Part shown: piece after piece, positions 24,772 through 35,680 of the stretch
Numbering within the stretch: the first letter of the stretch is position 1
Layout of the letters: the number at the start of each line of letters is the position of its first letter
Assembly: GCF_011617705.1 (NCBI RefSeq)
Contig: NZ_CP050154.1
Coordinates: 4,189,183 to 4,253,182 of the forward strand
Length of the DNA: 64,000 nt
Direction: 5' to 3'
From: Brevibacterium limosum
Lineage (GTDB): Bacteria; Actinomycetota; Actinomycetes; Actinomycetales; Brevibacteriaceae
The notes under the pieces: model-generated
Told to the model about the DNA's origin: nothing
The model's database searches: none
The model's input: the letters and a program-made list of their open reading frames with translations, nothing else
Program-made: the position numbers and the translations under genes

Positions 24772-25470
24772 TCAGAGGCCGAGGCCTGCCATCTTCCAGG
24801 CCCCTCCGGCCAGCATGAGCACCACCAAGCCGACCGACGTCGCCGTGAACACCAGTGTCCGCGACTGCCGGGGTCCCAGCAGGCCCGCACAGCCGAGGAC
24901 GAACCCGGTGATCAGACCGCCGAGGTGGGACTCCCAAGACACGCCCGCGACGAGGAACCCGTAGCCGAAGTTGAGCGCGACGAACACGAGAACCCCGGCG
25001 ATGTTCCGGTCGAGCCGTCGGGTGGGGGCCAAGAGCACGCCGACGATCGCGAACACCGCGCCCGAGGCTCCGATGTGGTTCGTCACCCAATCGGTGCTGA
25101 AGGGGTCGGCCAGCAGGAGCACCATGGCCGAACCGCCAGCGGTGCCGACGATGTAGACGGCGAGGAACTTCCAATGACCCAGCGCCCGCTCGACGAAGGA
25201 ACCGAAGAAGAACAGTCCGATCATGTTCGCCAGCAGGTGGAACGGTGAGGGCTGCTCGTGGACGAGGGCGACCGTGAGCACTCGCCACGGCTGTTCGAGG
25301 GTGAGTGCCGGAACGAAGCTCAGCGGTCGCAGCAGGTCGAAGCCGGGAATCAGCTCTGCCAGGAACGCCACCGTGGTGACGATGAGGAGCGTGCGGGTGA
25401 CCAGCGGCGGGGATGCAGAGAGGGCCCGGCCGGTTTCCCGTGCCGAGCCCTCTTCAGGTGTGTCCATCAC
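24772..25470 (-). CDS. Rhomboid-family intramembrane serine protease
   Basis: A 232-residue protein with six or seven membrane helices. Rhomboid hallmarks: FVPALTLEQPWRVLTVALVHEQPSPFHLLANMIGL with the HxxxN-type pair, the catalytic Ser in HIGASGAVFAIVG (GASG) and the catalytic His in SWESHLGGLITGFVLG. Cleaves membrane helices of unknown substrates. Starts with GTG 25470 or the next codon ATG 25467; no clear ribosome-binding site. In related genomes this gene lies between ppiA and crgA, as here. Confidence 0.9.
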   Translation of the reverse strand: MMDTPEEGSARETGRALSASPPLVTRTLLIVTTVAFLAELIPGFDLLRPLSFVPALTLEQPWRVLTVALVHEQPSPFHLLANMIGLFFFGSFVERALGHWKFLAVYIVGTAGGSAMVLLLADPFSTDWVTNHIGASGAVFAIVGVLLAPTRRLDRNIAGVLVFVALNFGYGFLVAGVSWESHLGGLITGFVLGCAGLLGPRQSRTLVFTATSVGLVVLMLAGGAWKMAGLGL

Positions 25471-25505
25471 ACCATGGTACTCAGTGGTCCCTCAAGGACG
25501 GTGAC

Positions 25506-26048
25506 TCACTTCGCGGTGATGTCGACCTTCTCGATGACGACCGGCTCGACCGGCTTGTCCATCGCAGCGGTGGGCACACTCTCGATCTCGTCGACGACCC
25601 GCTGCGAGGCTTCGTCGGCGACCTCACCGAAGATGGTGTGCTTGCCGTTGAGCCACGGGGTCTCGGCGGTGCTGATGAAGAACTGCGAGCCGTTGGTGCC
25701 GCGTCCCATCTGCTTGCCGGCGTTGGCCATGGCCAGCAGGTACTTGCGATCGAACTGCAGCTCGGGGTGGATCTCGTCGTCGAAGGTGTAGCCGGGTCCG
25801 CCGGTGCCGGTGCCCAGCGGGCAGCCGCCCTGGATCATGAAGTTCGAGATGATGCGGTGGAAGCCGAGGCCGTCGTAGAAGGGGCGCTTGGTCGGCTCAC
25901 CGGTCGAGGGATCGGTGAATTCCCGCTCACCCTGGGCGAGTTCGACGAAGTTGGCCACGGTCTTCGGAGCATGGTTGCCGAAGAGATCGATGGTGATGTC
26001 ACCGTGGTTGGTGTGCAGGACTGCGGTATGCGTTGAGGCTGTAGTCAT
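25506..26048 (-). CDS. ppiA: Peptidyl-prolyl cis-trans isomerase, cyclophilin type
   Basis: A 180-residue cytoplasmic cyclophilin with no signal peptide. Motifs: HTNHGDITIDLFGNHAPKTVANF, FHRIISNFMIQGG with the catalytic Arg, and GTNGSQFFISTAETPWLNGKHTIFG. Catalyses prolyl isomerisation during folding. It is the conserved neighbour of crgA in actinobacteria and ends 35 bp before the rhomboid gene, on the same strand. Confidence 0.95.
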   Translation of the reverse strand: MTTASTHTAVLHTNHGDITIDLFGNHAPKTVANFVELAQGEREFTDPSTGEPTKRPFYDGLGFHRIISNFMIQGGCPLGTGTGGPGYTFDDEIHPELQFDRKYLLAMANAGKQMGRGTNGSQFFISTAETPWLNGKHTIFGEVADEASQRVVDEIESVPTAAMDKPVEPVVIEKVDITAK

Positions 26049-26170
26049 GACCTCATTCTTCCACGGCGAGGCGGCGAATGCAGTTCCGCACCAGGTCCAT
26101 TGCCCAACCTGTCAGGCGATCCGCAGACAATTCGATGACATCCGCTGTCCACAGTCTTGCCCCTAGGCCG

Positions 26171-26176
26171 TAGACT
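26171..26176 (+). promoter_or_regulatory. TAGACT -10 element before the helical membrane protein
   Basis: TAGACTGGTC at 26171 repeats the start-site context before crgA (23592). No convincing -35 is seen; the spacer position holds TCCACA. Confidence 0.4.
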
Positions 26177-26224
26177 GGTCAGTGATCACCTTGACCACCG
26201 ACATCTAAGGATTGGGAACTGTTT

Positions 26225-26965
26225 ATGTCGAAGAAGCCCACCCGAGATCAGCTCACTTCGAAGCTCGATTCCGCGAAGCAGACGTCACTCCGAGTCCTGG
26301 CAGATGCCAGCGAGAACGCAGCCCCGAAGCTGCGTGATGCCGCTGACAAGGCCCGCCCTCAGGTCGAGGCGCTGGCTGGCAAGGCCGAAGAGTTCGCTGA
26401 GAAGGCACGTCCGCAGGTCGAAGCCCTGGCCGACAAGGCCAATGACCAGGTCCACTCCTGGGCCGACAAGCTCGAGGCCTACCGCCCCGAAGCCACCGAA
26501 CGCGCCGGCAAATTCGCCTCGAACGCCGCGACTTCGCTGTCCGGTGTCGAGACCCCGAAGCTCATCGATGATCTGGCCGTCCGCCTCACCGGCGACAAGA
26601 AGGCCATGAAGAAGGCCCGCAAGGCTCTCGCCAACGCCGGAAAGCGCATCGAAAAGGACACCGCCCGCAAGTCCGGTGGCGGAAAGGCCGCTCTCGTGTG
26701 GACCCTCGTCATCGGTTCGGCCGCAGGAATCGGCTACTACGTGTGGAAGAAGGCCCAGCCGGTCGAGGATCCCTGGTCGACCCCGCTGCCGAACAACCGT
26801 CCCGCCGATGCCCGTCCGGTCGGTTCGACCCCGGCTTCGCGCGAGGCAGCTGCCACCGAGGTCTCGCAGACCGCGGTGCCCTCCACCAAGGCAGAGGCCA
26901 CGGACGAGGTCCCCGCTCCGAAGCCGGCTGTCAAGCCCGCCGAGGATACTGACGCCAAGCACTGA
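26225..26965 (+). CDS. Helical repeat protein with one membrane segment, function unknown
   Basis: A 246-residue protein I do not recognise. Residues 1-110 are Lys/Ala/Glu-rich amphipathic helix with a repeated unit of about 20 residues containing ARPQVEALA(G/D)KA, seen twice. Residues about 115-145 are basic (KKAMKKARKALANAGKRIEK), then a membrane helix (ALVWTLVIGSAAGIGYYVW) and a Pro/Ala/Glu tail. This architecture suggests a cytoplasmic coiled or apolipophorin-like domain anchored to the membrane with a short exported tail. Followed by a strong terminator. Confidence 0.75.
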   Translation: MSKKPTRDQLTSKLDSAKQTSLRVLADASENAAPKLRDAADKARPQVEALAGKAEEFAEKARPQVEALADKANDQVHSWADKLEAYRPEATERAGKFASNAATSLSGVETPKLIDDLAVRLTGDKKAMKKARKALANAGKRIEKDTARKSGGGKAALVWTLVIGSAAGIGYYVWKKAQPVEDPWSTPLPNNRPADARPVGSTPASREAAATEVSQTAVPSTKAEATDEVPAPKPAVKPAEDTDAKH

Positions 26966-27000
26966 GTCACTCAGGCGAATCATCAGATTCGCGTGACCGT

Positions 27001-27039
27001 CACCGAGGCGGCCCACCACAATGGTGGGCCGCCTCGGTG
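27001..27039. terminator. Terminator after the helical membrane protein
   Basis: Perfect 18-bp stem (27001-27018 with 27022-27039), 3-nt loop, followed on the plus strand by TTTAT. Confidence 0.88.
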
Positions 27040-27057
27040 TTTATGTGGGTGTTGAGT

Positions 27058-27129
27058 CCTTCTTGCTACCTGACGGCGGCCCAGCAACCTGGCGCCAGGT
27101 TGCTGGGCCGCCGTCAGGTAGCAAGAAGG
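27058..27129. repeat. Perfect 72-bp palindrome, family copy 1
   Basis: Arms 27058-27093 and 27094-27129 are exact reverse complements with no spacer. It starts 11 bp beyond the stop codon of the minus-strand MFS gene (27140). The inner 28-30 bp of each arm is shared with the element at 54955-55012, with paired base changes in the stem. Probably a terminator or a REP-like dispersed element. Confidence 0.85.
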
Positions 27130-27139
27130 GAGGGCGAGC

Positions 27140-28419
27140 CTATTCGGGGTCGAGGACCTCACGCCCGCCGCGGGGGAAGCCTCCGGCCCTGCGGGCGGCC
27201 AAGAGACCGGTGATCGTGAATGCGAGGGTGGCGGCGAGGATGAGCAGCAGCGGTGCCGTCCACCCGGCTGTGGCCGTGTTGAGCCAACCGGCGAACGGCG
27301 GGGCCAAGGTCGCGGCGAGGTAGCCACCGAACTGCACGCGCGCCGAAGCGGACGCGGTCTGGGCGTCGCTGCCGGCGGTGCGGGCGATGATCGAGAAGAT
27401 CGCCGTGAACCCGCCGCCTTGGGCGATTCCGCCGGTCGTCGCCCACAGCCAGTAGGCGCCGGGGGCCGCCAGAAGCCCCACGGGCAGGGACAGCCAGAGC
27501 ACGGCGACGATCGCCACGGGCACCCACGGCTTCGTCTTCACGGCCAGCAGCGGCACCCCGAACGCGCCGAGGATCGCAGCGATCTGGAACAGGGACGCCG
27601 TACTTCCGGCGGCGGTCGGGGCGAGCCCGATGGTGTCTCCGAGGTAGCTCGGCAGCCAGGTCGTCGTCGCATAGTAGGCGGTCGACTGCCCGGAGAACGT
27701 GATGATGAGCAGGGCGATGATCAACCGGAAGGAAGCGGGAGCCTCGGCCCACGACTGCTTCGCGGCGGGGGCGGCCGCCTCGGCGGCGGAAGGATTCTCG
27801 GCGGATTCGGCCGCGGCAGCGCGTGCGGCTTCTCCCTCGCGGCGCACGCGCGTCCGGATGAGCACCATCCAGAAGCCGAGGCCGATGAAGGCGAGACCGC
27901 CCCATGCGGCCAGCGCCCAGCGCCAACCGAAGGCCTCGGCCAGCGGGCCGGTGCCGATGAGGGTGGCCATCGAACCGACGTTCATCATCGCCGAGTACAG
28001 GCCGGTGACCATCGACACCTGTTCCCACGGGACCTCGCGGCGGATGATGACGGGCACGACGATATTGCCCAAGGTGATCGCCAGACCGATGATGCCGGTG
28101 CCCACGAGCACGAGCCAGGACGGGCCGACCGAACGCAGAACGGTGCCCAGCAGGACACCGGTCAGGCACGCGAGAACCGTGACTTCGGCGCCGAGGCGGG
28201 TGATGAACTTCCCCGCCAGCGGCGTGGCCAGCGCAAACAGCAGAACCGGCAGGCCCGTGAGCAGACCGAGCCCGGCCGCGGTGAACCCCGTGCCCTCCTG
28301 AATGGCAGGCAGGATCGCCGTCGGCGCGATGATCGGGGTGCGCAGGTTGAGGGCGAGGATGACGATGCCCAGAACGATCCAGGGCAGCATCCTCTTGGCA
28401 GAAGGTCGCTGAGGCGAAC

Positions 28420-28423
<4 letters not shown>
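27140..28423 (-). CDS. MFS transporter, CynX/NimT-like
   Basis: A 427-residue twelve-helix permease with the pattern of the cyanate/nitroimidazole (CynX/NimT) family: MLPWIVLGIVILALNLRTPIIAPTAILP, GLGLLTGLPVLLFALATPLAGKF, and a long charged central loop (RREGEAARAAAAESAEN). GTG 28423 overlaps the argS stop (GTGA), so it is translated with argS; longer frames overlap argS. Substrate unknown. A 72-bp palindrome lies immediately downstream. Confidence 0.88.
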
Positions 28424-30159
<1,736 letters not shown>

Positions 30160-30233
30160 GTGCCCATTCTATTGCCGGGTGCAAGTTGCCTGGGCATCGG
30201 TTCCGGCCCGCGGCCGCGGCTCGACCGAGCTTG

Positions 30234-30249
30234 TAATGTGGGTCACGTG
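30234..30249 (+). promoter_or_regulatory. Possible leaderless promoter of the tricorn gene
   Basis: TAATGT at 30234-30239 would place the transcript start at the GTG codon 30247. No ribosome-binding site precedes the GTG. No -35 is evident. Confidence 0.35.
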
Positions 30250-33200
30250 ACTTATCTTCGCTATCCCCATATCCAGTCCGATCTCATCACCTTCACCGCC
30301 GACGACGATGTCTGGCTCGTTCCCTCCGCAGGCGGCCGCGCCTGGCGACTGACCTCCGATCATGCGCCCGTCCGGTCACCGAGGATCTCGCCCGATGGAA
30401 CGCACGTCGCGTTCGTGTCCTTCCGCACCGGCCAACCGGAGCTCATGGTCGCCGAGGTGGCCACCGGTGCCCTGCGTCGGCTCACCTGGTTGGGGTCGAC
30501 GGCGATGACGATGCTCGGGTGGTCCGATTCGACCCATGTCCTCGTCGGCGCGAACGCCGGGGAGTTCGAGGTCCGCAACCATGTGGTGAAGTCCGTGAGC
30601 CTCGACGGTGAGGTCGACCGGCTGTCGTTCGGTCGCGCTTCGGGTCTGGCTCGGCACCATTCGGGCGTGACCGCTCTGTCGACGCCGTTCTCCCGTCCGC
30701 CCGCGCATTGGAAGCGCTACCGGGGAGGCACCGCACCGAGGCTGTGGCTCGACCGGGTCGGCAACACGAATGCCGCCGGCATCGGCGACGGTTCCGGGGC
30801 CCGGTGGCAGCGACTGCTGCGGGGGGACGAGGCGTCCCTGACGGATCCGCTGTGGGTCGGCGATTCTCTCGTCTTCACCTCGGACCGGGCCGCGACCTTC
30901 CCTCACCACGCCGATGAGCAGGCGAATCTGTGGATCATCGACGGTCTCGCCACCTCGGCGAATGTGGATGGGTCCGGCGACGTCGCGGTCGAACCGCGCC
31001 AGCTCACTCAGCAGACCGAGGCCGAGGGCTATGTCCGTGACGCCACGACCGACGGCACCCGCATCGTCTGGCACTCCCGTGGGGAGATCAAGGTCCTCGA
31101 CAGCCTCGATGCGCAGGTCCGCACCCTCGCAGTGACTCTGCCGGGTACTCAGGTGCAGCCGCTGAGCCTCGATCCGAAGACCGGACTCAACCACATCAGC
31201 CCTGACAGGCAGGGAAACGCCTCAGTGGTCGAGTGGCGCGGCAAGACCTTCTGGCTCGCCCACCGCGAGGGCCCGGCCCGGGCGCTGTGCGCGGACTCGT
31301 CGATTCGCACCCGCGAACCCCTCGTCCTCGGGGACAGCGGTCTGGCCGCGTTCATCACCGATGTCGACGGGGAGGACGCGATCGAGGTCGCGTCCGTGAC
31401 GAGGGACAAGCCGCCTCGGCGAATCGGGGCCGGAGCCCTGGGCCGGGTTCTTGACCTGCAGGCGGACGCGGCGGGGAAGATGCTCGCCACGATCTCCCAC
31501 GACGGGTCGATTCGGACCGTCGAGGTGGGCAACGGACGGACGCGGCTGGTCGGGCATTCGGGCCATGGCGAGGCGCGCGATCCGCGCTTCTCAGCCGATG
31601 GGAAGTACCTCGTGTGGTCGCAGCCGACTCAGGGTGAGGAGCTGCTCGCGCAGCTGATGATCGTCGAGGTGAAGTCGGACCGGGAGGCGGAGCCGCTGAC
31701 CAGCGGAAAGTTCAACGACTTCTCTCCGACGTTCACCTGCGACGGGAAGTTCGTCGCGTTCCTCTCCGATCGCACCTTCGATCCCTCGTACAACCAGCAC
31801 TCCTTCGACCTGTCGTTCAACGGCGTCACCCGACCGTGGCTGCTGCCCTTGGCCGCCGATGAGCCCGCACCGTTCGGGCCGAGCGCGAGCGGGTGGCCGA
31901 TCAGCGAGGTCACCGAGGAGTCGAAGTCCGAGCGTGGTCGCGGGGACAAGCCCGCCGCCACCGTCGAGGTCGAACTCGAGGGGGCGGAGGAGCGCATCGT
32001 GCCGTTCCCCGTCGCCTCGGGGGTCTTCCGGGATCTCGAATCCGCCGAGGGCGGTCTCGTGTGGCTGCGCACCGGCGATGTCGAGGCCGGCGAGCTCGGC
32101 ACTCAGCGGGCCGGCGACGCCGGGGAGAAGCCCGCCGAGGTGATCCAGTTCTTCGACTTCGCCAAGCGCAAGGTCACCACCGTCGTCGACAAGGCCGACG
32201 AGTATGCGATCTCCGGAGACGGCAAGCTGCTCGTCGTGCGCAGCGATGATGCGATCAGCGTCGTCCCGGCGAACCGGAAGGTCGAGTCCGACGATGACGA
32301 GAACATCTCCGTCGACGTCTCACGCCTGCGGTTCGAACTCGACCGTCGAGCCGAATGGCTGCAGATGTTCGAGGAGAACTCCCGGATCATGCGCGACCAC
32401 TATTGGCGCGAGGACATGAACGGGGTGGACTGGGAATCGGTGACCCTGCGCTGGCGTGCCGTGGCAGCGAAGGCGCTGACCCATGACGACCTCGTCGACG
32501 TCCTGTGGGAGACCGTGGGCGAGCTCAACACCTCGCATGCCTATGTCAGCCCGCCGGTCGCGTCGGATGCCGCATCGAAGAAGCTCGGCTTCCTCGGCGC
32601 GGACCTTGCCAAGACAGCGGAAGGATGGACGATTCATCGCATCCTTCCCGGTGAGAGCAGTGAACCGGATGCCAGGTCGCCGCTGCGGCAGGCCGGTGTC
32701 GGGGCCCAGCCCGGCGATGTCATCGTCGCCGTGAATGGTCAGTCCGTCGACGAGACGGCCGGTCCCGCCGCTCATCTGCAGGGAGCCGCGGACTCGATCG
32801 TCGAACTCACCCTGCGTCGCGGCCGCAGGGACCGCACGGTCGCGGTGATTCCGCTGGCCGGTGAGGAGAAGCTGCGCTATCAGGACTGGGTGCGCTCCCG
32901 CCGGGAGTATGTGGCCGAGAAGTCCGCGGGTCGCATCGGCTATGTGCATGTTCCCGATATGACCTCGTACGGCTGGGCTCAGCTGCACCGGGACCTGCGG
33001 CAGGCCATGGGCTGTGAGGGCGTCATCGCCGATGTGCGGTTCAACCGCGGCGGGCACACGAGCGCGCTCGTGGCCGAACGCTTCGCCGACGCGGTCGTGG
33101 CCTGGAATCAGGCCCGCAGCTACGACGAGATGGGCCGTGACCCCGAGGACGCTCCGCGCGGGCCCGTGGTCTTCGTGGCCAATGAGTTCTCCGGCTCCGA

Positions 33201-33582
33201 CGGCGACATCATCAACGCACGCGTGCAGGCCAAGGGCATCGGCCCGGTCGTCGGCGTGCGTACCTGGGGCGGAGTCGTCGGCATCGACGGCCGCTACGAC
33301 CTCGTCGACGGCACCGGAGTGACTCAGCCGCGCTATGCCTTCTGGATCGAAGGCAAGGGCTGGGAGGTGGAGAACTTCGGCGTCGAACCCGATATCGAGG
33401 TCGAGCACGATCCCGGTCAGCTCTTCGCCGACGACGATCCGCAGCTCGACCGCGCCATCGCCGAGGTGTTCGCCGGTCTGGAGGAACGTCCCGCCGCCCA
33501 GCCGCCGGAGTTCCCACCCCCGCGCGTGCAGCCGCTGAAGAAGGACGGTCCTGGGGCACGCACCCCAGGGCCCGGGGAGTAA
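30247..33582 (+). CDS. Tricorn protease homologue
   Basis: A 1111-residue self-compartmentalising peptidase that cuts proteasome or Clp products to short peptides. N-terminal beta-propellers begin YLRYPHIQSDLITFTADDDVWLV; a PDZ domain lies near residues 785-865; the catalytic core has Ser763-His764 (LNTSHAYVSPP), nucleophile Ser984 (EFSGSDGDI) and a glutamate in WEVENFGVEPD (1039-1049), matching the tricorn tetrad. GTG 30247 gives the family start; the same frame runs on upstream to 28603 only as an antisense read of argS. Divergent from argS. Confidence 0.92.
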   Translation: MTYLRYPHIQSDLITFTADDDVWLVPSAGGRAWRLTSDHAPVRSPRISPDGTHVAFVSFRTGQPELMVAEVATGALRRLTWLGSTAMTMLGWSDSTHVLVGANAGEFEVRNHVVKSVSLDGEVDRLSFGRASGLARHHSGVTALSTPFSRPPAHWKRYRGGTAPRLWLDRVGNTNAAGIGDGSGARWQRLLRGDEASLTDPLWVGDSLVFTSDRAATFPHHADEQANLWIIDGLATSANVDGSGDVAVEPRQLTQQTEAEGYVRDATTDGTRIVWHSRGEIKVLDSLDAQVRTLAVTLPGTQVQPLSLDPKTGLNHISPDRQGNASVVEWRGKTFWLAHREGPARALCADSSIRTREPLVLGDSGLAAFITDVDGEDAIEVASVTRDKPPRRIGAGALGRVLDLQADAAGKMLATISHDGSIRTVEVGNGRTRLVGHSGHGEARDPRFSADGKYLVWSQPTQGEELLAQLMIVEVKSDREAEPLTSGKFNDFSPTFTCDGKFVAFLSDRTFDPSYNQHSFDLSFNGVTRPWLLPLAADEPAPFGPSASGWPISEVTEESKSERGRGDKPAATVEVELEGAEERIVPFPVASGVFRDLESAEGGLVWLRTGDVEAGELGTQRAGDAGEKPAEVIQFFDFAKRKVTTVVDKADEYAISGDGKLLVVRSDDAISVVPANRKVESDDDENISVDVSRLRFELDRRAEWLQMFEENSRIMRDHYWREDMNGVDWESVTLRWRAVAAKALTHDDLVDVLWETVGELNTSHAYVSPPVASDAASKKLGFLGADLAKTAEGWTIHRILPGESSEPDARSPLRQAGVGAQPGDVIVAVNGQSVDETAGPAAHLQGAADSIVELTLRRGRRDRTVAVIPLAGEEKLRYQDWVRSRREYVAEKSAGRIGYVHVPDMTSYGWAQLHRDLRQAMGCEGVIADVRFNRGGHTSALVAERFADAVVAWNQARSYDEMGRDPEDAPRGPVVFVANEFSGSDGDIINARVQAKGIGPVVGVRTWGGVVGIDGRYDLVDGTGVTQPRYAFWIEGKGWEVENFGVEPDIEVEHDPGQLFADDDPQLDRAIAEVFAGLEERPAAQPPEFPPPRVQPLKKDGPGARTPGPGE

Positions 33583-33824
33583 CGCCGACGCGACGAGGAC
33601 TGACGATCTACCCGAGTTCGCCCCGTGCGTGCCCACGACCTGGAGGTGGCGGCCACTGCGCTGCCTCCTCACTTGGGTGGTCCGAACAGTCCCGCTAGGT
33701 GGGCGAAATGGTCACGAGATCCCGCCCGCGGCGGACGTGACCATTTCGTCCTCCTAGTGAGCTGCCTGCGAAAAGCCACCTGCACACGAGAACTCTCCTG
33801 CGAGAGCCTGCCTGCGGGAACTCC
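33583..33824. repeat. Intergenic region with 22-bp inverted repeat
   Basis: Between convergent genes. Arms 33695-33716 and 33736-33757 match at 20 of 22 positions around a 19-nt GC-rich loop. Likely a bidirectional terminator; no gene is seen in the gap. Confidence 0.6.
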
Positions 33825-34520
33825 TCAATCCACCGGCACCAGGGCCCACATGGCGAAGGCGAGCAGCGCGAAGCCCGAGATGACTCCGCTGATGACCGGG
33901 ATGAACGCGGGCGCCGCTGCGAAGAAGGCGATGAACCCGCCGATGCCGCAAAGAGTCACGACGGTGGCGAGCACATGGAAGCGGTCGAGTCCAAACACGC
34001 GACCGAGCGCATAGAAATGCGTGCCGACGACGACAGCCACCCAGGCAACACCGAGCTCAGGGTGGCCGAGACTCGACAGCAGACGGGCTCCGGCGAACAG
34101 CAGAACCGCTTCGATGAGCACGATGATCCAGTAGGCGCGCCCGAACGGAGGTTCGCGGCGAGCGCGCTCGGACGCGGCCGTGTGGGCTGCTCCGGGCGCT
34201 CTGGAGAATCCGGTCGAGCCTGAGGCAGCGTCCCCACGCGATCGGATGAGTCCACGTACCGCGAAGACCGCGATGCCTGCGAAGGCGAGGACTCCGACGG
34301 CGATGACGAGAGTGCGACCCAGGGTCGAGAACTGGGAGCTGTTGATGATGAGGAACAGCAGCCCGAAACCGGCGCCGATGAGCGCCCCGATCTCCGCACC
34401 GGCGGCCGTGTGAGAGTTCGGCCGAGAACTCGGTGGGCAGTCGGCGGCCGTCTGACTGCTCGGCGGGTGGGCGGAGGACGGGTGCGGTGTCGCCGGTTCG
34501 GGTTCTTCAGCAGTCATCAT
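33825..34520 (-). CDS. Multi-pass membrane protein, function unknown
   Basis: A 231-residue protein with a Pro/Ser-rich cytoplasmic N-terminus (about 45 residues), then two helices, a charged loop of about 40 residues, and four further helices (YWIIVLIEAVLLFAGARLL to VISGVISGFALLAFAMWALV). No family recognised. ATG 34520 (MMTAEEPEP) is preferred over the longer frame from 34592 because a GAGAAACGG sequence precedes it. Divergent from the CoA catabolic cluster. Confidence 0.7.
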   Translation of the reverse strand: MMTAEEPEPATPHPSSAHPPSSQTAADCPPSSRPNSHTAAGAEIGALIGAGFGLLFLIINSSQFSTLGRTLVIAVGVLAFAGIAVFAVRGLIRSRGDAASGSTGFSRAPGAAHTAASERARREPPFGRAYWIIVLIEAVLLFAGARLLSSLGHPELGVAWVAVVVGTHFYALGRVFGLDRFHVLATVVTLCGIGGFIAFFAAAPAFIPVISGVISGFALLAFAMWALVPVD

Positions 34521-34761
34521 CGTCCGTTTCTCATCGTCATCGAGAGTCTTGCTCTGCGGGCAGGTGTGAACCGTACCTGCCGGCGGCCGCACCCGGCCCG
34601 GTCAATCGCCAAGTCAGTCGCTGCAAGGGTTCTCCACCTCGAACGGCCCGATGCCTTCGCCGTGGACATTGTCGCACTGGTGCGCTGGCGCGCCGATGAA
34701 AGCCCGTGAAACTCGGCGAATTCACATCATTCTTCCCGGCCGAAGACCTTTGACCTCGTTC

Positions 34762-34788
34762 GTGAACTCATGTTCACTAGTTGTGAAC
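34762..34788. promoter_or_regulatory. Candidate TetR operator before the CoA catabolic cluster
   Basis: A palindrome GTGAAC-TCAT-GTTCAC (34762-34777) followed by a third half-site GTGAAC (34783-34788). It lies 32-58 bp before the first gene, overlapping the expected promoter. The TetR gene at the end of the cluster is the natural candidate to bind it. Confidence 0.6.
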
Positions 34789-34819
34789 ATAAATTCATTT
34801 TCCGTTCGAGGAGGCACCG

Positions 34820-35653
34820 ATGCCGACATCCACCAGCGCGACTCAGCAGGCTGCGACCACAGAGTTCGACGACATCCTCTATGACGTCGAGGAGTCCTTC
34901 GCGGTCATCACGATCAACCGACCCGAGTCCTTCAACTCCTTCCGCTCGCAGACCGTCGACGAGCTCATCGAAGCCTTCACCCTCGCCTGGGGCGACAACC
35001 GGGTCCGCTCGATCATCCTCACGGGCTCCGGCCAGAAGTCCTTCTGCGCCGGCGGTGACGTCAAGCAGAAGGCTCAGACGGGGGACTACGGCCCCAGCCG
35101 CTACGGCATGTTCCGCATCTCCGAACTCCACAAGGTCATCCGGTCGGTGCCGAAACCCGTGATCTCCGCGGTCAACGGCGTCGCGATCGGCGGCGGCAAT
35201 GTGCTCACCACTCTCTGCGACATCACGATCGCGGCCTCCCACGCGCGCTTCGGTCAGGCCGGCCCCAAGGTCGGATCCTTCGACGCCGGCTACGGTTCGG
35301 CCTTCCTCGCCCGCGTCATCGGTGAGAAGCGCGCCCGGGAGATGTGGTACTTCTGCGAACTCATCGACGCGCAGAAGGCCGAATCCTGGGGACTGGCCAA
35401 CGAGGTCGTCGAGGCCGAACAGCTCCTGCCCCGCGCCAAGGATCGCGCTCGGGCCCTCGGGCTCAAGGCACCGACCGCGCTGCGCTTCCTCAAGCAGTCC
35501 TTCAATGCCGATTCCGAGATGCAGACCGGTTTCACGAACCTCGCCATGAGCGCCCTCGACCTCTACGCCCACTCGCCCGAGTCGCATGAGGGTGCGGCCG
35601 CCTTCGCGGAGAAGCGCGACCCGGACTTCAGCCGCTTCGACGGCGCCTACTGA
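34820..35653 (+). CDS. Crotonase, 2-ketocyclohexanecarboxyl-CoA hydrolase (BadI)-like
   Basis: A 277-residue crotonase-fold enzyme. Rather than a plain enoyl-CoA hydratase, it has the MenB/BadI signature FGQAGPKVGSFDAGYGSAFLARVIG and the C-terminal SHEGAAAFAEKRDPDFSRF, with oxyanion segments FCAGGDVKQKA and GVAIGGGNVL. MenB makes dihydroxynaphthoyl-CoA; BadI opens the ring of 2-ketocyclohexanecarboxyl-CoA to pimeloyl-CoA. The neighbours (acyl-CoA dehydrogenase, BadH-like SDR, AliA-like ligase) argue for BadI. GAGGAGG precedes ATG 34820. Confidence 0.82.
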   Translation: MPTSTSATQQAATTEFDDILYDVEESFAVITINRPESFNSFRSQTVDELIEAFTLAWGDNRVRSIILTGSGQKSFCAGGDVKQKAQTGDYGPSRYGMFRISELHKVIRSVPKPVISAVNGVAIGGGNVLTTLCDITIAASHARFGQAGPKVGSFDAGYGSAFLARVIGEKRAREMWYFCELIDAQKAESWGLANEVVEAEQLLPRAKDRARALGLKAPTALRFLKQSFNADSEMQTGFTNLAMSALDLYAHSPESHEGAAAFAEKRDPDFSRFDGAY

Positions 35654-35680
35654 TCCGATCGACCAGCACAGAGGATTCCC

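Noticed and set aside
26225..26965. Possible LEA-like or phasin function for the helical membrane protein
   Set aside because: Composition is compatible but there is no specific motif; naming it would be guesswork.
34820..35653. Annotation of the crotonase as MenB (menaquinone synthesis)
   Set aside because: No menaquinone genes adjoin it and it is coupled with CoA-ester catabolic enzymes, although sequence alone cannot exclude MenB.
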